64,000 nt of DNA from Saposhnikovia divaricata (taxonomy: Eukaryota; Streptophyta; Magnoliopsida; Apiales; Apiaceae). The stretch lies in contig CM071600.1 in assembly GCA_036435485.1 (NCBI GenBank), positions 47,489,546 through 47,553,545 on the forward strand, written 5' to 3'. Of the stretch, positions 56,625 to 64,000 are shown one piece after another. Made by a program: the position numbers and the translations under genes. Within the stretch, counting starts at the first letter, position 1. Each line of letters begins with the position of its first letter. The notes beneath the pieces were generated by a model. The model searched no databases. It was not told the origin of the DNA and saw nothing but the letters and a program-made list of their open reading frames with translations.

Positions 56625-57829
56625 ACAAACCCTTTTTTAAATTACCAGAAAGCATAGTTTTCAATTTTTTACTATTGTTTTCGAGATTTTTCGGTTACTC
56701 GTCTTTGACTAAAATGCCAATGGTGAACATGAACGAGGTAATGGTAATTAAGACCAATATGCCCCAAAAACAAAACGATTAATTAAGAACCAATTGGTCT
56801 CTTAACCTCCAAGATTAAGCTCAGTTGTCAAATGTTGGAATCTCCACATAACTGACTTTGCAGTAATACGTAGTAACACCATTCCACCACTATTTTGCTG
56901 AATACGAAATTTAACTGGTAGCTCCACTTAAAAATATTCCAGACTATCTTGTTAATTCCTGAGGCCACGTAGAGAGAATGAAATGGGAAAAATTAAACCA
57001 CAGATTCACAAATCACTGATATAATTATGTCTTGTAATTTGAGTAATTGTTTCAACTTTAGCACACGCAGAGAGACTCAAGTGAGAAGAACAAAGAAAAA
57101 CAGCTTGGTCCCAAGACAATTAGAATATATACTTGTATTTACTCAAAATTTGGTAGCTTTTCTTAACTTTGCCTAGTTATTTTCCCCGGTAGGGAAAAAG
57201 TACATGATTTACAACACTCTTGTGGACTTTCTTTACATATCAGAAGAAATTTTAATTTTACGTACACATTTAATGTCACTTTCTCATTTTTTTTTTTTTT
57301 GGTTACGTATTTGTCCAATAAGAGGAAGTCACGTTTCTATGTTAATTTAGTGTTAAACTTTTGGGGCGGTACAAGAATGCTTTCTTCTTTACCTCATAAA
57401 CTTGGATTAAGATTTGCATTGCTTGACAAACTCCAGATCTGTGGTGTGCAGTAAACAGCATTACAGCAATGCGAGATGAAATCCAGCAACTGACCAGTGT
57501 CAGGTGTAATTTCGTGATTTCTTTCTACTGTATATGTAGCCCATTTATGTTGAAAACTACTGATCCAACTATTCTTCTAACTTATTTCCCAAAGAGATGT
57601 GACATGCTAATCAAAATTTGACTACTACAATACATGCTGCTGCTTCAATTTTGCATGTAAAAGGCACAAGAAAAAAAAAGATCTACTTGTACTATATATA
57701 GGTGAAGGATATATGCGTATAATTTCCATGCATCTGTAAATCATAACTAGCTGTTTCACCTATTTCATCTTCAATCCAAGGTTTTGCTCTGAATCTTGTG
57801 TTGTATCAATATTGCACGCGCATTCGGAA
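56625..57829. other. Upstream region of the proline-rich protein gene
   Basis: AT-rich. A TATA-like ctatatatagg occurs at 57692-57702, about 130 bp before the ATG. No other feature recognised. Confidence 0.5.
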
Positions 57830-58615
57830 ATGAATTTCTCAAACACTTTGACATCACATTTTCACCTCGTGATTCTTTTATTTTTCTTCTCAACTTCAGT
57901 CATTAGCTGTAACACCGGTAATGAGCCATGCCCACCTGCATTACCAGGTAGTTCACCAAAGTTACCAGGCATACCGTTACAACCATTAACACCAGCACTT
58001 CCAATACTACCACCTTCTTTACCGGGAACGCCCATACTTCCAGAAACACCAACAGTCCTACCAGGAACACCTCTACTTCCAGGAACACCAACAGTCCTAC
58101 CAGGAACGCCCCTACTTCCGGAAACACCAACAGCCCTACCAGGAACACCCCTACTTCCGGAAACACCAACAGTCCTACCAGGAACACCCATACTTCCAGA
58201 AACACCTACAGTCCTACCAGGAACACCCCTACTTCCGGAAACACCAACAGTCTTACCAGGAACACCCGCACTTCCACAAACACCAATACCTTATCGACCT
58301 CTACCGCCAGTATTACCATTTCCACCTATACTACCAACAACACCGATACCAAATCTACCTGTAACACCTAGATTACCATATCCACCTACACTACCAACAA
58401 CACCGATACCAAAAGGTACTGGCAGGAATACATGCCCTGAAGACGTTCTCAAGTTAGGAGTTTGCACTGATATGCTTGGAAGATCAATAGGCAGAACTAT
58501 TGGAAGCCCACCAACAACACCCTGCTGCAAAATCTTGGAAGGTCTTCTAGATTTTGAGGCAGCAGTCTGTCTTTGCACTGCAATTAAGGCCAATGTGCTG
58601 GGCATTGTCTTTTGA
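57830..58615 (+). CDS. Hybrid proline-rich protein (8CM/LTP-like), frameshifted near its end
   Basis: 261 residues from ATG 57830. Signal peptide at about 1-26 (HLVILLFFFSTSVISC), so it is cell-wall directed. A proline-rich region follows at about 30-195, with seven or so copies of a 13-residue unit (LPGTPLLPETPTV; 39-bp DNA period). A C-terminal eight-cysteine domain then begins CPEDVLKLGVC, then PCC and CLCTAIKANVLGI. HyPRPs stiffen or waterproof cell walls and are often stress- or development-regulated. In this sequence the frame ends at TGA 58613-58615, before cysteines 7 and 8. Dropping one base near 58607 would let the frame run to TAG 58686-58688 through the expected HC and FQC positions. 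Confidence 0.85.
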   Translation: MNFSNTLTSHFHLVILLFFFSTSVISCNTGNEPCPPALPGSSPKLPGIPLQPLTPALPILPPSLPGTPILPETPTVLPGTPLLPGTPTVLPGTPLLPETPTALPGTPLLPETPTVLPGTPILPETPTVLPGTPLLPETPTVLPGTPALPQTPIPYRPLPPVLPFPPILPTTPIPNLPVTPRLPYPPTLPTTPIPKGTGRNTCPEDVLKLGVCTDMLGRSIGRTIGSPPTTPCCKILEGLLDFEAAVCLCTAIKANVLGIVF

Positions 58616-58688
58616 CTTTCCTATTGCTATAAACAATGTCTTCAATCACTGCAAAAAGGACAATCCTTCCGGTTTTCAATGCGAGTAG
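58616..58688 (+). pseudogene. Out-of-frame remainder of the HyPRP C-terminus
   Basis: In the frame starting at 58608 this stretch encodes FPIAINNVFNHCKKDNPSGF followed by QCE and a stop. This is the classic end of the eight-cysteine domain with its last two cysteines. It is separated from the main frame by a single-base shift, which may be a real mutation or a sequencing error. Confidence 0.8.
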
Positions 58689-60304
58689 ATCAACTACCAT
58701 TTGCCAAATCTAAGAAATCATCCACCCCATATCTGTATTTTAGTTGAGTTCATATACAGATCTTATTCCAATTATGTAAAATAATATTTGCAGCTTGTCC
58801 ATGAAAATGCAGTATCTTTTTGGAAAATACACGAAAATACCAAATCTATACGTTAAACTTAGTTTGGCAAGGAGAATCGCTTATTTGATTATTCTTTGGG
58901 AGTCCCCTCTCGGTCTGATCAGAGGGAGGGGGGATCTCTGCATGAATATGATAATGGTCCTAGCCTACTGTAGTTGAATTATCGTAGTTCAACAATACTA
59001 TTATTTAAGTTGTATTATTTGCTTATGAGGTTATGACTGATTGTTGTCCTGCATGAATGCATATGAAAGTGATAATAGAAATTGAAATTGTGACCTACAA
59101 AGTTAAGAGAAGTACACCACGATGAGCACTGTTTTGAATGAATATTCATTCCATTGAAGCCTTGAAACAAAATACACATATGGAGACAACTAGACAGTAG
59201 ACACTATCGCATATTCAGACAACTATGAAATGACTTGTGAGCATATTAGCAACAGTTCCTTACAAAACAATTTTTCAAACATTGGATGACCAATCATACA
59301 TATTACAAGAACACCTAATCAATAGTATATAAAGCGAAGTGTATTTTAGATATTACTTCCAAAATCTCCAGTAATGAACTTGGATTTCCATCAGCAGGGT
59401 AATTCTGCAATTTGATATCTTTCTTTTGTGCCTCCTAAATTATGTGTGTGTGTGTGTGTTTTTTTAAGGTCATTCATGCACAATAGTCTACAAAGTAAAG
59501 ATGAATGACAATCTCTTAAAATAGTAGTGCTAGAAAGAAAGAGTATAATCTAAATGATATTTTATTAAAATTAATAAATTAAAATTAAATTGTAATTTTT
59601 AATGTAAATAATAAAGTCTGATTCTAATAAATTCTAATCAATTGTAATTAGAATATAATCTAAATAATAATTAATTTTTTAATATATAATCGACGGAATT
59701 GGAATCTTTGTATAGAAGAAATTTAAATATTAAATGTAATAGTTTTCATGCATTTTATTTGAAAGTTATAACTATTGTAATTGTAAAGAATAGTTAAAAC
59801 TAAGATATATATCAACAAAATTGTAAATTCTCTCATAATAATTTCCCTAATTTTTACTTGTATACAATATTTATTTTGTAAAAATTAAAAAATTATATAT
59901 AATTGAAATAAATTTATATCAAACACTGTAATTCATATACTGTTTATGTTAATTCATATATTGTAGCAATTAAAATTTGCATATAAATATCGTAGTTCTT
60001 AGGGGAACAAGTTACGTAGACGGGTTAGGATTTTTGGAAATCCATCCTAACCCAAGTCCACTAGACACTTATGGGCTGATGATTAACTTTGCTCATGACA
60101 CATGGCTCAATGAAGACTACCAAAAGCTACCATGATGCCAGAATGACGAGGCCTCCTCTTGAGGCTAATGGAGATAATGGAGAACCTTATGAGGACCTCG
60201 CATGCAACCCTGTGGGTGCTAAACATGCGAGATTGCCCTAAGTATACCGTGCATAGGAATGCCTCCACTCATGCGAACCCTTGGGGCCTAGTTATGAGCC
60301 TTCC
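58689..60304. other. Intergenic, no recognised gene
   Basis: Includes a (TG)n run at about 59442-59460 and very AT-rich DNA at 59520-59990. From about 60000 composition changes to a mixed, LTR-like sequence leading into the 288-bp duplication. No coding signature. Confidence 0.5.
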
Positions 60305-61580
60305 TATGGCGATAAGAAACATATTAAGATTATTTAATAGCGATGGACCCCGAAGAGGTCCTTCCAAGCGCAATACAATCCCGCAAGGACCTTGAAAGGT
60401 GACCTCATAGGACCTTGCAGTCATAAGTTATAATTATATCTTCTCTCTAACTATCATGTTGCTCATGTTCTCACCCATCTCTTCAGGTCTTTTTAAAGTA
60501 TGATAAGAGGACTCTCCTCTGTTCCTTGTTATTATGATGAGATGACTCCTCATAAGTTGAGAGGATTTCCTTTAGGTTGAGAGGACCCCTCATATGGCGA
60601 TAAGAAACATATTAAGATTATCTAATGGCGATGCGACCCCGAAGAGGTCTTCTAAGCGCAATACAGTCCCGCAAGAACCTTGAGAGGTGACTCCATAGGG
60701 TCTTGCAATCATAAGTTGTTATAATTATATCTTCTCTCCAGCTACCATGTGGCTCATTTTCTCACCTATCTCTTCAGGTCTTCTTAAAGTATGATGAGAG
60801 AACTCTCCTCTGTTCCTTGTTATTATAATGAATATGCATGGGCATTTCACCTGACCCCGACCCCGATCCCGATCCGATCCCCGCCCCGTTCATGTTGGGG
60901 ATTCGGGGAATTTTTCGAGTTCGGGGCAGGGAGCGGGGAATATTTTGTAAAAAATTCGGGGATCGGGGCGAGGTCGGGGATTAGGGGATCCCCGCCCCGA
61001 TCCCCGATTTTAATATTATTTTAAAATATATTTATATATGTATACAATTAAATAATTCTAAGTAAATATATTTATATATATTATTATTCTTTAAAATTTT
61101 AAATTCATTTCACAGATTCAAAGTTTTAATGGAAAATTTAATTGTAATAATTTAATTATATATTTTAACATAAATAAATTTCAAATCGAAATGTTTTTTA
61201 GAATATGTAATTGAAATTAAAATATATATTATATAGTATGATTTAGCAAATTAATTTTATTAAGAAATTTATAGAGAATATAAAAAATTTATTTTTTTAA
61301 AATATTAAAAATCCCCGATTTCCCGCGGGGATCCCCGTTCCCTGTTCGGGACGGGGACCGGAGAGCAAAATATTCCCTGTTCGGTATCGAGACGGGTTCG
61401 GGGAGCGGGTTTGGGTTTGGGATCGAGGGCGGGGATTGCACTCCCCGATCCCGAAGTGACCCGACGCCCATCCCTAATGATGGGAGGACTTTCTTTATGT
61501 TGAGAGCACTCCTCAGAAGTTGAGAGGAGTCCTCATAAGTTGATAGTACTTCTCGTATGTTGAGAGCGGTACATGATCCT
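60305..61580. repeat. 288-bp tandem duplication interrupted by a hAT element
   Basis: Unit 1 starts at 60305 and unit 2 at 60593, both with tatggcgataagaaacatat. They share 'gaccccgaagaggtc', 'aagcgcaataca.tcccgcaa' and 'ctctcctctgttccttgtta'. Unit 2 is interrupted at about 60832 by the hAT element and resumes at about 61477 (atgatgggaggactttcttt). Short 'gttgagagga.tcctcata' words repeat at the unit ends. No coding capacity; possibly part of an LTR, but I see no LTR ends. Confidence 0.8.
60833..61476. mobile_element. Small hAT-like element with ggggatcgggg subterminal repeats
   Basis: About 644 bp. The right end, gacgcccatcccta, is a typical hAT terminus; the left end, tatgcatgggcatttcacc, is a decayed counterpart. 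Subterminal regions (60855-61010 and 61308-61460) are dense in ggggat/atcccc words on both strands, with an AT-rich centre. Flanks ataatgaa and atgatggg agree at 5 of 8 bases. The uninterrupted unit of the surrounding duplication reads atgatgag here, which supports an insertion. Confidence 0.75.
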
Positions 61581-61813
61581 GGTCAATATATCGGTATGAG
61601 ATCTATATTATATTCCCAGACCCGTTAGCCCAATTTTATCATCAATTCTCGTAATGTGCCTGTTTAGAGACCATATCAATTTTCGAGCATAACATTAATA
61701 ATGCATTTTCTAGTTATAAAAGCGGAGATGAAAAAGGAGATTATAATTATTAATATTTAAAATTCCAAATCTCAAAAACAATAGAAAAAATAGATTTAAG
61801 CGATTTAAGAGGC

Positions 61814-63053
61814 TGAAGGTAGTATTTTTCGTAAGTTCGTTCACAGGGAAGGACTATCAATATTGATTTCAAGTATATTATCTCTTACAATTTAAAAGTA
61901 TGAACAAGGGGGGTTTGATTTGGTTGTGGTGTTTTATCAAACACCTTGAACACAAGAAATAAATTGCTATAAAAATACAACTAAATGAATGGCAATCACC
62001 CAATTTTACCAACACAACAACACAATGAGTAAATTAGCTAGATAAGAGATATTTGACCCAAGGATTATGGAAACTCAAGCACTTCAACCCAACAAGCAAA
62101 ATATATCCAACTCTACCTAACCAAGATAATTGGTGAAGCACACAATCACTTATTTCTCTTCTAAAAACACTAATTTAGTGAAGCACATAAATTAGCTCTC
62201 TTGATACTAGCTACCAATAATGAAGCACTACTAGTATAACCAAATCAAGGAATTAAACAAAGAGAGGCTAGGACAAACCCAAGGATGAGAAGCTCAACCT
62301 AGGTATTTGTACTTGAATCTTGAAGTTTAGGCACGCCAAACCTTGTGCTACTACAATGAATGTACTAACAATTACGGATTAGCACAAACAATTAGCAATT
62401 GAAATTACAAGAAGGGCAAGATGAAGCAACTTACAAATCTCCAAGCAAAATCATAAACAATACATCACAAGTATTCAAGGTAAAGTGAAATAGATCTTAC
62501 TTAAAATGAAATGGGTTTTGTACAAGAAATCCTTCCTTGATCCAAATAAATAGAAGTTAGTTACTCATAATCAATGCTAGATTACAAGTAACCAATGTTC
62601 TTCCTCCTACTCTAATTATATTTACAAGATGAGACTACAAGATAAGGTTAGGTTAGATGTGAAGATAAGATATGTAGAGGTATGAAGAGATGTGCTTGGC
62701 TTTACTTCTTTTAATACACAGCAGGTTCTGTACGGCCTGTTGAACGGCCGTACAACAACCCGTACAGAAAAACTGCTCCTTTGAACGGCCTGTCGAACGA
62801 CCGTACAGCAACCCGTGCAGGAGAAAATCTTCAAGATAATACATTAAACACCTCCCGGCATCGCGAGCATGAATCTTCTAACTTCCCTCTTGAATAATCT
62901 TCGCTTTCAAGCCCAAAATAATCCATCTTTTCAACAATTAAGCATGAGGCACTGAAAGATGAAAAACATAATGAATATCAATAAAACAACATTCGAAACT
63001 AACAAAAATGCAAGAGAATAAAGGACAAAATGTGTATAAAATACACATTATCA
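61814..63053 (-). repeat. Athila-related LTR segment (A)
   Basis: The early part ('gtaagttcgttcacagggaa' 'ggactatcaat') matches the start of the Athila LTR at 33936 ('gaagttcgttcgcagggaag'). It ends cattatca at 63053 next to a G-rich tract on the minus strand. The left boundary (tgaaggtagt at 61814) is a guess. The middle (61922-62520) matches segment B. Confidence 0.65.
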
Positions 63054-63314
63054 AATCTTCCCCCACTTGAACTTTGCTAGTCCAGAGCAAACTAATATTA
63101 ACATAACCATATACTCCTAACTAGTACCACTTCCGTAGGTGATCACGATTGCATTTGGCATATGCAAGAAGCCCTTGGAACCCCTAGGTAGCCCTAGTGG
63201 ACGAGTGAGGTCTCGTGAGGGTTTATAGATGATGTACCCACAAAATCACAAAAACCACTAATAAACAAGAAACTAACAATACCTATGGCCACACCCGTCG
63301 TCAACGCGCCAAAT
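63054..63314 (-). other. Short internal region of an Athila-related derivative
   Basis: Begins with the polypurine-like tract (complement of 63058-63066). Bases 63110-63245 match 35600-35750 of the Athila element in the nest. It ends with a primer-site-like aacgcgccaa at 63303-63312. No coding sequence; everything between these ends is missing compared with a full element. Confidence 0.65.
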
Positions 63315-64000
63315 TGATAATAAATGTTTATGCTCTACTATGTTCGCACTTAACTATAAAATATAGCAAATGTGGCAAGTAGGGATCGAACCCAAGGGAT
63401 TAGTGTTCAATACTAGAGTGAAGTAAAATGGTAGGGGGTTTTAAGTTGGTTGTGGTATTTTATCAAACGCCTTGACTACAAGAAATAAATTGCTAGAGAA
63501 ATATGATTAATTAACTTTCAATCATCCAATTTTTCCAACACAACAAGGCACAATGTTTAAATTAACAAGAATAAGAGATATTTGACCCAAGGATTATGGA
63601 AACTCAAGAACTTCACCCACACACATATGAGCAAGAAATAATCAACTCTACCTAACCAAGATAATTGGTGAAGCACACAATCACTTAATTCTCTTCTATA
63701 AACACTAATTTAGTGAAGCACATAAATTAGTTCTCTTGATTATAGCAACCAATAATGAAGCACTACTAGTTTAACCAAATCAAGGAATCAAACAAAGAGA
63801 GGATAGGACAAACCCAAGGATGAGGAGCTCAACCTAGGTATTTGCACTTGAATTTTGAGGATTTAGGTAAACTAAATCTTGTGCTACTACAATAAATGTA
63901 CTAACAATTATGGATTAGCACAAACAATTAGCAATTGAATTCACAAGAGAAGCAAATTGAAGCAAATTATAATTCTCCAAGCAAAATCATAAACAATACA
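63315..64000 (-). repeat. Athila-related LTR segment (B), cut by the window edge
   Basis: Starts tgataataaatg. From about 63448 it matches segment A ('ttatcaaac.ccttga', 'acaagaaataaattgcta', 'gatatttgacccaaggatta', 'ataattggtgaagcacacaa'). The first ~120 bp do not match A, so the two are not simply the identical LTR pair of one recent insertion. Confidence 0.65.

Noticed and set aside
57862..58205. Antisense frames across the HyPRP repeat region
   Set aside because: Periodic 39-bp coding DNA leaves other frames open; the sense protein has a signal peptide and a cysteine domain.

Overview
This window is nuclear DNA of a flowering plant, most likely a eudicot. The evidence is split genes with GT-AG introns, plant-only protein families (U-box/ARM ubiquitin ligase, OVATE protein, class A heat stress factor, hybrid proline-rich protein), TTTAGGG-type telomere-like motifs, and plant lineages of Copia, Gypsy, RTE, hAT and Mutator elements. 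I cannot name the species. About two thirds of the window is transposable-element DNA, and much of it can be resolved to exact boundaries by target-site duplications (TSDs) read directly from the sequence.

Layout. 1-13.5 kb: a tandem cluster of GABA-transporter-like (GAT1-type) amino acid permease genes. It holds the 3' end of one paralogue (1-113), an intact seven-exon gene (10658-13246) and a decayed last-exon scrap (13398-13502). Between the paralogues lie a non-autonomous Mutator-like element (243-1486, 9-bp TSD), a decayed Copia element (1842-8285) with a solo LTR inserted in its gag-pol (4232-5276), and a gag-only Copia element on the minus strand (8571-10360). 14.5 kb: a small secreted-peptide gene. 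16.4-17.9 kb: a hAT-type element carrying six copies of a ~176-bp tandem repeat. 18.2-20.4 kb: a PUB17-like single-exon E3 ligase gene. 22.0-24.5 kb: a hAT element containing a palindromic element that itself contains a 5'-truncated RTE LINE. 26.9-28.2 kb: an OVATE family gene. 29.8-31.1 kb (minus): a HsfA4-type heat stress factor gene with one intron.

33.1-56.2 kb is one nested tower, with all three LTR retrotransposons on the minus strand. A decayed chromodomain Gypsy element (33132-56218) is split by an Athila-type element (33936-53674). That is split by a Tat-type element lacking RT and integrase (42704-49934), and this is split by a SINE (44350-44600). LTR divergence falls in nesting order (about 3.2%, 0.8%, 0.4%). 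The Athila leader carries a fragment of a host IQD (IQ67-domain) gene in antisense. The SINE shares its 3' tail with the RTE LINE at 22.9-24.3 kb, which suggests a SINE/LINE partnership. 57.8-58.7 kb: a hybrid proline-rich protein gene with a frameshift that removes its last two conserved cysteines. 60.3-61.6 kb: a 288-bp tandem duplication interrupted by a third hAT element. 61.8-64.0 kb: two Athila-related LTR segments only ~260 bp apart, the second running off the window.

The host genes do not form one pathway. Several (PUB17-like, HsfA4-like, secreted peptide, GABA permease) belong to families tied to stress and defence, but nothing in the sequence shows joint regulation. No tRNA, rRNA or CRISPR array was found.
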